NCBI GenBank assembly: GCA_024401355.1
Contig: JAKSLF010000023.1
Location: 1 to 46,876, forward strand
DNA: 46,876 nt
Reading direction: 5' to 3'
DNA from: Bacteroidales bacterium
GTDB taxonomy: Bacteria > Bacteroidota > Bacteroidia > Bacteroidales > Marinilabiliaceae
Shown one piece after another: positions 23,496 through 33,028 of the stretch (its first letter is position 1; the number at the start of each line of letters is the position of its first letter). A program made the position numbers and the translations under genes. The notes under the pieces are model-generated. The model had not been told where the DNA came from. It was given only the letters and a program-made list of their open reading frames with translations, and did not search any database.

Positions 23496-24544
23496 TATTC
23501 ACCCATCTGACGGTCTAGAATATCCTTTTCGTGCTGTCGGTCGATAGAACGTTTGAAGAGCATGTCGACTCTAGGTTTGATGCTTTGAATCTTTTTGTTA
23601 TCGGGGTTTGCCTCGATAATATCCAGAGCTTTGGAGAACCACATGGCAGATTCGAGAACATTGTCTTCGCGTTCGTAATATAGACCAAGATTGGCTGTCG
23701 CACAAGCGGCGTCGAGTCCTTTGCCTTTGCTCTTGGTTATTACCTCGGCCCAAATGTCTCGTGCCTTGTCCCATTCGCCTTTTTCAACGCAAGTAGTTGC
23801 CATGATCATTGTATTTGAAGAGGTGCCGAAGGCAGAACGGTGACGTCGTTCCCATGATGGAGTGAGCTGAATGCTGATGTGCTTGGCTGCCTGTTCTGAA
23901 ATACTATAGTACAATTCCTTGTAGTCGGGGAATAAGTCTTTCAGTTCTTGGACATGCCCTTGTTCCATATCGAGATTGGCAACCCATCTTAGAGTGTCGC
24001 GTTGAGTTTCAAAACGACGTGATTCACCGTTGCTGTTGATGAACACGAGTCGGTTGTTGAGTGTACTCATGAGAACAATGCTGTTGGAGTAAGCCTGTCC
24101 CTTTGCGGTCTCGAAATATGAACTATATCGGCTGCTTTCCAGAACTATGATAGCCTGTGCATCGTGTTTCTTGCATAAATCTTCGGCATTGACCTCGATG
24201 GCAGCCACTGACTTGTACTCTGTATTGACAATCTCGTTAGGGAGGAACTTGCTGTTGTTGAGTTCGGTCGAGAGAATAGAGCAGAGCATTGAAGGCATGT
24301 TTTGGGCATAGCTGAGTCGTTCGGCAGTATACTTTGGGTCGGAATATGTGAAACTACTGTCGGCTACATTGATGTCGGCAGTTGTCGTGATGATAACCTT
24401 CTGAACATCCTTAGGAAGAATGTAGTCGGCAGCACGAAGCTGGTCGAACATGTATGGTGTATAGGAAACTGACTCGCAAGCCGAAAATGAGATTGCAAGA
24501 GCGCCTGCAATGGCAGCGGTTATTAATCCTTTAATCATCTTCAT
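23495..24544 (-). CDS. DUF6340 family lipoprotein
   Basis: A 349-residue protein with a lipoprotein signal (AISFSACES, Cys ~23). The conserved opening of the mature part (YMFDQLRAADYILPKDVQKVIITTT) and 'QAIIVLESSRYSS' fit DUF6340, a Bacteroidota family of unknown function. Residues ~235-320 contain two TPR-like helix pairs ('CVEKGEWDKARDIWAEVI', 'YYEREDNVLESAMWFSKAL'). It is probably anchored in the outer membrane facing the periplasm. It sits between a nitroreductase and dacB in a four-gene minus-strand group; the TAATG overlap with dacB suggests a shared envelope role. Confidence 0.85.
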   Translation of the reverse strand: MKMIKGLITAAIAGALAISFSACESVSYTPYMFDQLRAADYILPKDVQKVIITTTADINVADSSFTYSDPKYTAERLSYAQNMPSMLCSILSTELNNSKFLPNEIVNTEYKSVAAIEVNAEDLCKKHDAQAIIVLESSRYSSYFETAKGQAYSNSIVLMSTLNNRLVFINSNGESRRFETQRDTLRWVANLDMEQGHVQELKDLFPDYKELYYSISEQAAKHISIQLTPSWERRHRSAFGTSSNTMIMATTCVEKGEWDKARDIWAEVITKSKGKGLDAACATANLGLYYEREDNVLESAMWFSKALDIIEANPDNKKIQSIKPRVDMLFKRSIDRQHEKDILDRQMGE

Positions 24545-24608
24545 AGTAGTAAATTTAGATGATACATTACGCAGTAATACGTTTTGTTGTGAAGGACGAG
24601 TTGTTAGT

Positions 24609-25133
24609 TTAGAACTTGTCTGTATGTATTTGTTCCCAAGGGAGCTTCTCGTCAGTATATGTTGAGCGTTGCTGGTCCTTGTGTCCGATGCCGATAAGAC
24701 ATTCGACCTCCATGTAGTCGGGAGCGCCGAGTAGAGACTTCACGATATCTGAAGCCTTGCGTCCGTCGCTGAAACCACGGAGACGAATCTGTGCCCAGCA
24801 TGAACCCAGTCCGAGAGCCTCAGCCTGCAGCTGGATGAAAGTAGCGGCAATTGAAGCGTCTTCAATCCAGACGTCAGTCTTGTCGGTATTGGCCATTACG
24901 GCAATTACAAGCTTAGCACCTTCGATAAACTGTGCTCCTGCATCCTTACACTCTGAGAGCGCCTTGATGGTGTCGGGATTAGTGATGAAGACAAACTCCC
25001 ATGACTTACAATTTTTGGAAGTTGGTGCACAAAGTGCAGCACGCTGCAATTCCTTTATATGTTCATCAGAAACTGGTTCGTCAGTAAACTTTCGAATGCT
25101 ACGACGCTGGTAGAGAAGTTCTGTAATAGACAT
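24609..25133 (-). CDS. Nitroreductase family flavoprotein
   Basis: A 174-residue FMN-dependent oxidoreductase of the nitroreductase fold. The N-terminal RRSIRKFTDEPV motif binds the FMN phosphate. 'APTSKNCKSWEFVFI' and 'EALGLGSCWAQIRLRG' are the other family signatures. Length is that of the small subfamily. The natural substrate is unknown; quinones, flavins or nitro compounds are typical. It follows dedA by 35 bp and precedes the DUF6340 gene by 64 bp, consistent with one transcript. Confidence 0.93.
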   Translation of the reverse strand: MSITELLYQRRSIRKFTDEPVSDEHIKELQRAALCAPTSKNCKSWEFVFITNPDTIKALSECKDAGAQFIEGAKLVIAVMANTDKTDVWIEDASIAATFIQLQAEALGLGSCWAQIRLRGFSDGRKASDIVKSLLGAPDYMEVECLIGIGHKDQQRSTYTDEKLPWEQIHTDKF

Positions 25134-25168
25134 GACTGAATTATTAAAGTTAGTAGTTTGACATCTGT

Positions 25169-25816
25169 TTACTTATTGCCGGCAGAAGTTGTCTTTTTTG
25201 TAGAGAAGAACTTGTAGGCAAGGAAGCAGATGACGATGGCGATAACAGAGAAGCAGACGATCTTGAACTCGGAGCTGTATTCTTCAATCTTAGCCATCAT
25301 CTGGTCTTCGGGGTAGACAGATGCCATATAATATCCGGCGCAGGCGAGGACTGTATTCCATATTCCGGCACCGAGAGTTGTAAACAGGAGGAACTTGCCG
25401 AGATGCATTTTAGCGAGTCCGGCAGGTATAGATATTAGTTGTCGCACGGCAGGGATGAGACGTCCGATGAAGGTGGAGATAGCTCCATGTCGTGCAAAAT
25501 ATTCTTCAGCATTGCGAACCTTGTCTTCATCGAGGAGGCAGAGGTGACCGAATCGGCTATTGGCGAACTTGTATATTACTGGTCGTCCAACATAGAAAGC
25601 GAGATAGTAGTTTACAAGTGAGCCGATGTTGGCTCCGACAGTAGCAGCAATGATGAGTATGAAAAGAGCGGAACCATCGGCACATCGGTAGGCGGCTGGT
25701 GGTACAACGATTTCAGATGGGAACGGAATGAATGAACTTTCGATTGCCATCAGGAACATTACTGTCCAGTTGTCGAGGTGATTGAGGCACCATTGTATGA
25801 ATTCTACTGATTCCAT
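25169..25816 (-). CDS. DedA family membrane protein
   Basis: A 215-residue SNARE-associated/DedA family protein with about five hydrophobic segments. The family segments 'FIPFPSEIVVPPAAYR', 'GSLVNYYLAFYVGR' and 'FIGRLIPAVRQLISIPAGLAKM' are clear. DedA proteins are implicated in undecaprenyl-phosphate or phospholipid flipping and proton-motive-force balance. It leads the group dedA > nitroreductase > DUF6340 > dacB, so a link to wall-lipid recycling is plausible but inferred. Confidence 0.93.
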   Translation of the reverse strand: MESVEFIQWCLNHLDNWTVMFLMAIESSFIPFPSEIVVPPAAYRCADGSALFILIIAATVGANIGSLVNYYLAFYVGRPVIYKFANSRFGHLCLLDEDKVRNAEEYFARHGAISTFIGRLIPAVRQLISIPAGLAKMHLGKFLLFTTLGAGIWNTVLACAGYYMASVYPEDQMMAKIEEYSSEFKIVCFSVIAIVICFLAYKFFSTKKTTSAGNK

Positions 25817-25859
25817 TATAGTCTGTTGTTGTTCTGAATCTGCTAGTAATAGTACTTTG

Positions 25860-25889
25860 CAAATGTAATAAAAATAAGTGAGAACACAA
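25860..25889 (-). promoter_or_regulatory. Predicted promoter of the dedA group
   Basis: On the minus strand TTG (complement of 25887-25889) is 19 bp before TACATTTG (complement of 25860-25867). The gene starts 43 bp further downstream. Confidence 0.7.
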
Positions 25890-25955
25890 TAATACCTTTA
25901 TTAATAATAGGAGAGTATTAGCGGTTGAAAATTGTGATGTGAGGTGCTGGAATTA

Positions 25956-26492
25956 TTAGGCGTGATGGTCGGAAAGAAGTTCGAATTCGGGAAATGGGTT
26001 GTAGTTGAATTCGACAGGTTTGCCGAGTTTGAGTGATTTCTTGGCATCGAGTATGCGTTGGTTGCTGCTTCCTCGGAAGAGGAGATCTTCGTTTTTGAGT
26101 TCGATGACGAAGCGACCGTCGACAATGACATCGACTTCGGCCATGAGTGCTTTTTTTGCTTCGTCGTTGAGTATCTCTTCGAAAGTGTAGCCTGTATAGC
26201 ACCAGATGTTGAGGTGGAGTTCGTTATGAATTCTTCTGGCGAGTTCGGTGAATGCTGACGCCTGCAACATTGGGTCGCCGCCGCTGAATGTTACGCCGTG
26301 TGACTCGTCATTACGTATTGCTTTGACAATGTCGTCGATATCGGTGCGTATACCATTCTCTATAGCCCATGATTGTGGGTTGTGACAACCTTTACATCCA
26401 TTGACACATCCGGCACAATAGATGGAAGTTCGTATGCCTGGTCCATCTACGGTAGTGCTTTCGACAATCTTGAGAAGAGAAATCTTTGGCAT
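25956..26492 (-). CDS. nrdG: Anaerobic ribonucleotide reductase activating protein
   Basis: A 178-residue radical-SAM activase that installs the glycyl radical on NrdD. The 4Fe-4S ligands are Cys29, Cys33 and Cys36 (CVNGCKGC), followed by HNPQSW. VTFSGGDPMLQ is the SAM-binding GGDP motif. It follows nrdD by 5 bp, so the two are co-transcribed. The length is usual for the family. Confidence 0.96.
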   Translation of the reverse strand: MPKISLLKIVESTTVDGPGIRTSIYCAGCVNGCKGCHNPQSWAIENGIRTDIDDIVKAIRNDESHGVTFSGGDPMLQASAFTELARRIHNELHLNIWCYTGYTFEEILNDEAKKALMAEVDVIVDGRFVIELKNEDLLFRGSSNQRILDAKKSLKLGKPVEFNYNPFPEFELLSDHHA

Positions 26493-26497
26493 TGATA

Positions 26498-28705
26498 TTA
26501 ATCGTGAGTTACGCGGTCCTTGAGCTCAGCAAGTTTAGCGCTGTTCCAACGGTCGGTGGTACCGACGAGGTAACCAGTGATACGCTGCAACTTGTCGATG
26601 TTCTGGCTTCCGCACTTAGGGCATCGATCGATTTCGGCATCGGCATTTTCGTATCCGCAGTCCATGCAACGGTTGCGATTGTGGTTGACAGAGCCGTAGC
26701 CGATATTGTACTTGTCGATGAGGTCGACAAAATTCATCACAGCGTCAGGGTTGTGAGTAGCGTCACCGTCGATTTCGATATAGAAGATGTGTCCACCGCG
26801 AGTGAGGATATGGTAAGGAGCCTCAATCTGTGCCTTGTGGCTGGCAGAGCACTTGTAATATACAGGTACGTGGTTAGAGTTAGTATAGTATTCGCGGTCG
26901 GTTATGCCAGGCAGAGTACCGAAGCTCTTGCGGTCCTTTTTAGTGAACTTGCCAGAGAGTCCTTCAGCTGGAGTTGCGAGGATACTATAGTTATGCTGGT
27001 ACTTTTCGCTATATTCGAGAGAGCGGTCACGCATGTGAGTGATGATTTCGATGCCGAGCTTTTGAGCCTCTTCACTTTCGCCGTGGTGTTTGCCAACGAG
27101 TGCGACGAGACATTCAGCAAGTCCGATGAAACCTATGCCGAGAGTTCCCTGGTTGATAACGCTTTCGATAGTATCAGAAGGCTTGAGCTTTTCAGAGCCG
27201 AGCCAGAGAGCTGACATGAGCAGAGGGAACTGCTTAGCCTTGGCAGTCTTCTGGAAATTGTAGCGTTCGTTGAGCTGTTTTGCAGCGATGTCCATAATCT
27301 CGTCGAGGCGAGCGAAGAAGTGCTTGATACGCTCTTCCTTGTCGACGTAACCCATGCTTTCGATAGCGATGCGGACGATGTTGACAGTAGTGAACGAGAG
27401 GTTACCACGTCCGATAGAAGTCTTAGGTCCGAACTTGTTTTCGAAAACGCGTGTACGGCATCCCATTGTAGCGATTTCGTATTTGTAGCGTTCTGGGTCG
27501 TCGGCACGCCAATCCTCGTGCTGGTTGAAAGTAGCGTCGAGGTTGAGGAAATTAGGGAAGAAACGGCGTGCGCTCACCTTGCAGGCGAGAACGTAGAGGT
27601 CGTAGTTGCGGTCCTCAGGGAGGTAGCTAACTCCACGCTTCTTCTTCCAGATCTGGATAGGGAAGATAGCAGTAGATCCGTTGCCGACACCTTCGTAGGT
27701 GCTCTTGAGGATTTCGCGTATGATGCATCGGCCTTCAGCCGAAGTGTCAGTACCGTAGTTAATAGAGCTGAACACCACCTGGTTGCCACCACGCGAGTGG
27801 ATAGTGTTCATATTGTGTATGAAAGCCTCCATAGACTGATGGACGCGAGCGACAGTCTTGTTGATAGCATGCTGCTTGATGCGATCGTCGCCGGTAAGTC
27901 CGTCGAGTTCGAGGGTGATATAGTCATTTATTTCGACATCGTAGAGACGGCTGAAATCTTCGCCATAGAGTTGTTCGAGATACTTAATCTCCTCGATGTA
28001 GCTTTTACGTACGAATGGAGCGAGGTAGAAATCGAAAGCAGGGATAGCCTGTCCGCCGTGCATTTCGTTCTGTGCGGTCTCCATAGAAATACATCCGAGA
28101 ATAGAAGCCGTTTCGATGCGCTTAGCAGGTCGGCTTTCTCCGTGTCCAGCAAAGAAACCGTGCTTGAGAATCAGATCGAGAGGATGCTGAACGCAAGTGA
28201 GACTCTTTGTAGGGTAGTAGTCTTTGTCATGAATGTGGATATAGTTCTGTTCGACAGCCATACGAACATCTTCAGAGAGCAGGAAGTCATCGACGAAAGG
28301 TTTAGTAGTCTCGCTGGAGAACTTCATCATCATGCCGGCAGGTGTGTCGGCATTCATGTTGGCGTTTTCGCGAGTTACATCGTTGCTCTTAGCCTCGATG
28401 ATTTCGAGGAAGATGTCGCGAGTCTTGGCCTTACGTGCGATGTTACGCTGGTTGCGGTACTGGATGTAACGCTGAGCGACCTCTTTACGAGGGCTCTTCA
28501 TGAGTTCCATCTCGACGCAGTCCTGAATACTTTCAACAGTCATCTTCTCCTTACCGGAGATTTCGATCTTGTCAGCGATTTTACAAATAAGGCTATCGTC
28601 CTCACCTTTTTCGGTGTGGAGCATAGCGCGGCGGATAGCGGCGCATATTTTTTCCTTGTTGAAGCCGACAACTCGGCCGTCTCGCTTGATGACAGTAACT
28701 ATCAT
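26498..28705 (-). CDS. nrdD: Anaerobic (class III) ribonucleoside-triphosphate reductase
   Basis: A 735-residue enzyme that makes deoxyribonucleotides without oxygen. An ATP-cone regulatory domain covers residues ~3-90 (VIKRDGRVVGFNKEKICAAI). The catalytic barrel includes 'FSSINYGTDTSAEGR' and 'GCRTRVFENKFGPKTSIGRG'. Near the C-terminus are a zinc-binding pair (CMDCGYEN, CPKCGSQN) and the glycyl-radical site RITGYLVGTTDRW (Gly ~711). The gene has its own promoter. Its presence shows that the organism can make DNA precursors under anoxia. Confidence 0.97.
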   Translation of the reverse strand: MIVTVIKRDGRVVGFNKEKICAAIRRAMLHTEKGEDDSLICKIADKIEISGKEKMTVESIQDCVEMELMKSPRKEVAQRYIQYRNQRNIARKAKTRDIFLEIIEAKSNDVTRENANMNADTPAGMMMKFSSETTKPFVDDFLLSEDVRMAVEQNYIHIHDKDYYPTKSLTCVQHPLDLILKHGFFAGHGESRPAKRIETASILGCISMETAQNEMHGGQAIPAFDFYLAPFVRKSYIEEIKYLEQLYGEDFSRLYDVEINDYITLELDGLTGDDRIKQHAINKTVARVHQSMEAFIHNMNTIHSRGGNQVVFSSINYGTDTSAEGRCIIREILKSTYEGVGNGSTAIFPIQIWKKKRGVSYLPEDRNYDLYVLACKVSARRFFPNFLNLDATFNQHEDWRADDPERYKYEIATMGCRTRVFENKFGPKTSIGRGNLSFTTVNIVRIAIESMGYVDKEERIKHFFARLDEIMDIAAKQLNERYNFQKTAKAKQFPLLMSALWLGSEKLKPSDTIESVINQGTLGIGFIGLAECLVALVGKHHGESEEAQKLGIEIITHMRDRSLEYSEKYQHNYSILATPAEGLSGKFTKKDRKSFGTLPGITDREYYTNSNHVPVYYKCSASHKAQIEAPYHILTRGGHIFYIEIDGDATHNPDAVMNFVDLIDKYNIGYGSVNHNRNRCMDCGYENADAEIDRCPKCGSQNIDKLQRITGYLVGTTDRWNSAKLAELKDRVTHD

Positions 28706-28793
28706 GACAGTTGAAAAATGATAAGTTTATTGTTTCGATTAGTTCTCTTATGACATTATGAAAATTTTGGCTGTCTTTTCATATTGACGATTG

Positions 28794-28824
28794 CGAAGAT
28801 ACAAACTTATTTCTATCTTCCAAA
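28794..28824 (-). promoter_or_regulatory. Predicted promoter of nrdDG
   Basis: On the minus strand TTTG (complement of 28821-28824) is 19 bp before TATCTTCG (complement of 28794-28801), one mismatch from consensus. The leader to the nrdD start is about 80 bases. Confidence 0.7.
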
Positions 28825-29026
28825 GAAATAGTTTTTAACAACATGTTCATAACTATATAGAAAGTGTTGATAATCAATGTGGCGGATAAGGTCGTCGAAA
28901 AACGAAAATAAATTTAAAAAAAAATGCTCAAAAAATTTGCGTTTTTGGAGTCTTAGGCGGAGTAAGGTCTTTAACATTTCGGCAAAATTTAGACTAGTTA
29001 CAGACAAGGGAGTCGGCAGTCGAAAA
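28825..29026. other. AT-rich intergenic stretch, nothing recognised
   Basis: The 321-bp gap between nrdD and the metallophosphatase gene holds the nrdD promoter. The rest (28825-29026) is A-rich on the plus strand near 28910-28945 and shows no convincing open frame, terminator or RNA gene. Near 28850 an imperfect palindrome, CTATATAG followed by AAAGTGTT, vaguely recalls an NrdR box but is not a match. Confidence 0.45.
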
Positions 29027-30007
29027 TCAAGCCATAAGTTGTGGCAAAGAATTGCTGAAAGAGATGTCGACGGAATTGTCTGTGGAATCGTTTGCAGAAG
29101 CGAGGAGACCAGTTGTGATGTCGATATCGATGCGTCCGACATTGATGCCGGCATAGCCTACTTGATTGATTAACACGTCTTTATTGTTTTTGTTGCGAAC
29201 AAAGACAGGTTGTGGGAGGAACGTATGTGAGTGTCCTCCGAGGATCATGTCGATGCCGGTAGTGTATGCGGCGAGCTTGATGTCATCGATCTTTTCGTTC
29301 ATGGAATATCCTATGTGAGTAAGGGCGATAACCATCTGGCACCCCATCTTTCTGAGCTTGTCGGCATAGGTCTGAGCGCACTTAACAGGGTCGTTGTAAG
29401 TAGTGCCTTTCAGGTTGGCAGTAGTGACGAGTCCTTCGACCTCGACACCGAGTCCGAAGACTCCAATCTTTATACCGCAGCGTTCAAAAATTTTATACTT
29501 ATTAACAATGCGTTGTGCTCGGCGGTCGGTAAAAGAGTAGTTGGCATTGAGGAAAGGGAACTGTGCTTCCTCGATGCGGTCGCAAAGAATATCCAGTCCG
29601 TTGTCGAACTCATGGTTGCCGATAGTGACAGCATCGATGCCCATTCGGTTCATGAGTGAAATTTCGAGTTTACCTTTATAGAAATTGAAATAGGGTGTAC
29701 CTTGAAACATATCGCCGCATTCGAAGACGAGAGTGTCGTTGCCTTCGGCTCGGACCTTTTCGATGAAAGCCTGACGGCGAGCGTAGCCTCCGAGTCCGGG
29801 ATATTTTGGATCGTCGGCAGGGAAAGGATCGATATGGCTATGGACATCGTTGGTGTGGAGAATAGTGAGACGTCGGGTAGTGCGGTCGCTAGACTGGGCG
29901 TGTTTGTCACCGGTCAGTTTTGCTGCACGAGTCCAAGTACCTTCGCCAGTTCCGGCAAGGCAGAGGGCCAAAGCTCCCATTCTTTTTATGAAATCGCGTC
30001 TGTCCAT
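29027..30007 (-). CDS. 5'-nucleotidase-type metallophosphatase domain protein
   Basis: A 326-residue calcineurin-like phosphoesterase of the UshA/5'-nucleotidase type. The N-terminus (MDRRDFIKRMGALALCLAG) is Tat-like, with a twin Arg. Metal-binding motifs are LHTNDVHSH, 'FECGDMFQG', 'TIGNHEFDNG', 'VIALTHIGY' and 'DMILGGHSHT'. The usual C-terminal substrate-binding domain is absent and is encoded by the gene immediately upstream, 4 bp away. The two products probably work together in the periplasm to release phosphate from nucleotides. Confidence 0.93.
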   Translation of the reverse strand: MDRRDFIKRMGALALCLAGTGEGTWTRAAKLTGDKHAQSSDRTTRRLTILHTNDVHSHIDPFPADDPKYPGLGGYARRQAFIEKVRAEGNDTLVFECGDMFQGTPYFNFYKGKLEISLMNRMGIDAVTIGNHEFDNGLDILCDRIEEAQFPFLNANYSFTDRRAQRIVNKYKIFERCGIKIGVFGLGVEVEGLVTTANLKGTTYNDPVKCAQTYADKLRKMGCQMVIALTHIGYSMNEKIDDIKLAAYTTGIDMILGGHSHTFLPQPVFVRNKNNKDVLINQVGYAGINVGRIDIDITTGLLASANDSTDNSVDISFSNSLPQLMA

Positions 30008-30011
30008 AGTT

Positions 30012-30803
30012 TTACTTCTTAATAATACGTATGTTGCCTGGGTCGTGAACCTTAATACCCTTGGCAGTAAGTCCCTCGATATGTCGGATGAGTAGATCGC
30101 GGATGAAGAAACCAGTATCGTGGATCTCGCATTCGGTCATAGTTGAGAAACCGTCGCCACCTTGAGCAATGTAGCTGTTTGTGGCGATCCAGTATATTTT
30201 GTTATTGTCGACGGGGTGTCCGTTGACAGTAGCACTTTCGAGTTTGTCGTCGTTAATGACAATTTGAACACCACTTAGTGGTTCTCCTCCACGTTCGGCA
30301 ACGTGCTGTAGTATTGAGATGAGTTGTTGTCCTGTTGCACCAGCGATGACCACAGAATTCTCGAAAGGTGAAATTTCGAAAATATTCTGAACAGTCAGTA
30401 TTGTACCTGGAAGTGTAGCTCGGATGCCGCCAGTATTTTGGAGACAGATTACAGGCTGTGGAAGGTTGAGTTCGCGGCAGACCTGTTGTGCTTCATGGAG
30501 GAGAGCGTCGGCCATGAAACGCATGAGATCGCTTTCAGGTCGTAGGGCTTCCATGTCTTTGTCGCAATGGCCGATAGGACGAGCCATGAGTTGCTTCAGT
30601 TTGATACGATATGGTTCGATGATAGCGTTGGTAGTGCTATCAGCGGGTCCGTCCATGTGTATCTGTTGCTTGGACACGATGTGGCTATCCAGAGGCAAAT
30701 TGGATGTAGAACGGCAACCGCATAGGAAGATTGTTGTCGCAATAGTGAGAAAAGCTGTGACAACGAATCTGTGTGTGAACCTATATGTAATAGTCTGATT
30801 CAA
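30012..30803 (-). CDS. 5'-nucleotidase C-terminal domain lipoprotein
   Basis: A 263-residue protein made of a lipoprotein-type signal (TIFLCGCRSTS, Cys ~30) and a 5'-nucleotidase C-terminal domain. Signatures are 'DLMRFMADALLHEA', 'ICLQNTGGIRATLPG', 'TVQNIFEISPFENSVVIAGATG' and 'IATNSYIAQGGDGF'. In UshA-type enzymes this domain binds the nucleoside and is fused behind the metallophosphatase domain. Here it is separate and comes first in the operon, 4 bp before the phosphatase gene and 28 bp after the S9 peptidase gene. Confidence 0.92.
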   Translation of the reverse strand: MNQTITYRFTHRFVVTAFLTIATTIFLCGCRSTSNLPLDSHIVSKQQIHMDGPADSTTNAIIEPYRIKLKQLMARPIGHCDKDMEALRPESDLMRFMADALLHEAQQVCRELNLPQPVICLQNTGGIRATLPGTILTVQNIFEISPFENSVVIAGATGQQLISILQHVAERGGEPLSGVQIVINDDKLESATVNGHPVDNNKIYWIATNSYIAQGGDGFSTMTECEIHDTGFFIRDLLIRHIEGLTAKGIKVHDPGNIRIIKK

Positions 30804-30831
30804 ATTGAAGTCTTATTATAAGTATAGAAGT

Positions 30832-32973
30832 TTATTTGAGGTGCTTATCGAGCCACTTGTAGAACTCGCGGTGCCAGAGAATACTATTTTGTGGATGTTG
30901 AACCCAGTGGCACTCGTCGGGGAAGTAGAGGAATCGAGCCTCGATACCTTTAATAATAGCGGTATTGAAAGCAGCCATACCTTGAGTGTAAGGGATTCGG
31001 AAATCCTTTTCGCCATGGATGACCATGATAGGAGTGTCCCAGTTGTTGACGAAGAGGTGAGGAGAATTGGCGTAGCTTTTTTGAGCTGCGGCATTCTGCT
31101 TGTCCCATGGAGCGCCCTTGAGGTCCCAGTTGACGAAGAACATCTCTTCGGTAGTAGGATACATCTGTTCGAGGTTGAAGATACCACAATGTGCGATGAA
31201 CGCCTTGAAACGTTTTTGGTGGTGTCCGGCGAGCCAGTAGACAGAGAAGCCGCCATAGCTGGCTCCTACAGCTCCGAGTCGGTTTTCATCGACGTAAGGT
31301 TCGGCAGAAACGGCATCGACAGCCGAGAAATAGTCGAGCATATTTTGTCCACCATAGTCGCCGCTAATCTGTTGGCACCATTCGGTTCCGAAACCGGGAA
31401 CGCCGCGTCGGTTAGGAGCGATGACGATATATCCGTTGGCGGCCATGAGCTGGAAATTCCATCGAGTGCTCCAGAACTGGCTTACGGTACTTTGTGGTCC
31501 GCCCTGGCAATAGAGCAGAGCAGGATATTTCTTTGCAGGGTCGAAATCGGGTGGGAAGATGACCCAAGTGAGCATCTTCTTGCCGTCGGTAGTAGTAATC
31601 CAACGTTCCTCGATATTACCCATCTTGAGTTTGGCGAGAGCCTCGGTATTGACATTAGAGATATTGCGGGCCTCGCCAGTTGCCTTGTCGACAGAGTAGA
31701 GTTCGACAGGTGAGCTCATGCTCATGCGTGAAGCGATGAGGTGAGATCCAGCATCCTGGATAGACGTATAGTCGCAAAGATCGTTGGTGAGACGAGTGAA
31801 AGCTCCGTCGGTCGTGCTTACCTTAAATATAGCGTCGCGTCCGTTTTCGTTCATTATCACCCAAGCAAGATTGTCGGTAGCAGAAGGGAAGAAATCGTTG
31901 ATGCTGAGGTCGGTCTGTTGGGAGAGGTTGGTAATCAGTCCGGAAACAGGATCGAACATCATCAGCTGGTTCTTGTCGCTTTCGTAGCCATCGTGTTCCA
32001 TGCTGAGGTAGAAGAAGCGTCCGTCGCTTGCGTTGAAGCGAGGGTTTGTGTTGTAGCCCTTTGCAGTAGTTGTCATGTTGACAGTCTCGAGAGTTGTCAC
32101 ATTGCACAGGTAGACACAAGAGTTGGTGCTAAAAGCGGCATCCTTGCCAGTAAGTTTTTTTGAAGTGTAGGCGATGTGTGAATCGTCGTTGTCCCAAGCG
32201 ATTTGGCTCACGTCGCCGAAAGGCTGAAGTGGTGAGTCGAAACGTTCGTCCATCATGAGGTCGACAGGTTCGCCGTCCTGCTTACCATTCTTGAGATGTA
32301 GGTAGAAGACGTGGCTGTAAGTGCCGTCGCTCCAGGAATTCCAGTGGCGATACATGAGATCGTTTTCGATGCGAGCGGTAGCCTTGGGAAGGTCGGGATA
32401 GATATCGTTGACCGACTGGTCGAGCTTGACACGTCGAATGATAGCGATATTGTCGGCATTATGTCCGTAGAGGAAACCTTCGACGCCACCTTTGAGTGAA
32501 GTGACCTGTACGAGGTCGGAGCCGTCGGGTTTGATAGTCCAGACCTGCTGGTCGTCGTCTTTGGCAGCGATGAAAGCGATGCGTCCGTCGGGAGTCCAAG
32601 CAACCGAGTGTTCGTTGACGCGAGTGTCGGTCAGTCGGTGTGGGTTGGAACCGTCGACATTGACTATATATATATCGGAGTAGTTTTTGTCTTCAGCAAT
32701 GTCGGTGTAAGTGACCGTGTAGGCGACAGAATTATTGTCGGGTGAGACAGCGAATCCGCCAACGCGTCCGAGTCTCCAAAGGTTGAGTGGGTCGAGTTTG
32801 TCGCCGATAATTTCGTTGTTGATAGAATCCATTGGGTTGCGGTCGATGATATTATTAGTGCATCTGGTAGTTGCAAGAACAAGAGTGGTAGTTGCGATAA
32901 TCCAGAGAGTAAACGTCTTAATATAGGTAAAAGTCTTAAATTGTTCCATATCTTGGGACATGACTCGGATCAT
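30832..32973 (-). CDS. S9 family prolyl oligopeptidase-type peptidase
   Basis: A protein of up to 713 residues with an N-terminal hydrophobic export signal. Alternative starts at the fifth and ninth codons (both Met) exist, and the ninth gives a more typical signal. A WD40/PD40-like propeller covers residues ~50-430 (NSVAYTVTY, 'HSVAWTPDGRIAFIAA', 'DSHIAYTSKK'). The C-terminal alpha/beta hydrolase has the nucleophile in GAVGASYGGFSVY, the region 'MVIHGEKDFRIPYTQG' with the catalytic Asp, and the catalytic His in 'DECHWVQHP'. It probably cleaves dipeptides or acylated residues from imported peptides in the periplasm. It leads the operon with the split 5'-nucleotidase. Confidence 0.93.
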   Translation of the reverse strand: MIRVMSQDMEQFKTFTYIKTFTLWIIATTTLVLATTRCTNNIIDRNPMDSINNEIIGDKLDPLNLWRLGRVGGFAVSPDNNSVAYTVTYTDIAEDKNYSDIYIVNVDGSNPHRLTDTRVNEHSVAWTPDGRIAFIAAKDDDQQVWTIKPDGSDLVQVTSLKGGVEGFLYGHNADNIAIIRRVKLDQSVNDIYPDLPKATARIENDLMYRHWNSWSDGTYSHVFYLHLKNGKQDGEPVDLMMDERFDSPLQPFGDVSQIAWDNDDSHIAYTSKKLTGKDAAFSTNSCVYLCNVTTLETVNMTTTAKGYNTNPRFNASDGRFFYLSMEHDGYESDKNQLMMFDPVSGLITNLSQQTDLSINDFFPSATDNLAWVIMNENGRDAIFKVSTTDGAFTRLTNDLCDYTSIQDAGSHLIASRMSMSSPVELYSVDKATGEARNISNVNTEALAKLKMGNIEERWITTTDGKKMLTWVIFPPDFDPAKKYPALLYCQGGPQSTVSQFWSTRWNFQLMAANGYIVIAPNRRGVPGFGTEWCQQISGDYGGQNMLDYFSAVDAVSAEPYVDENRLGAVGASYGGFSVYWLAGHHQKRFKAFIAHCGIFNLEQMYPTTEEMFFVNWDLKGAPWDKQNAAAQKSYANSPHLFVNNWDTPIMVIHGEKDFRIPYTQGMAAFNTAIIKGIEARFLYFPDECHWVQHPQNSILWHREFYKWLDKHLK

Positions 32974-33028
32974 TTATAAGAAATGATGAAAAGGGTTAGA
33001 ATGTGACAATTGAAGTGGTGAGAAAAAG

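Noticed and set aside
27320-28714. Plus-strand open frame of about 464 codons
   Set aside because: It lies opposite nrdD, which has complete motifs. The frame is a by-product of nrdD codon use.
28845-28865. NrdR box upstream of nrdD
   Set aside because: The palindrome is imperfect and the spacing is off by one. There is no second box at the expected distance.
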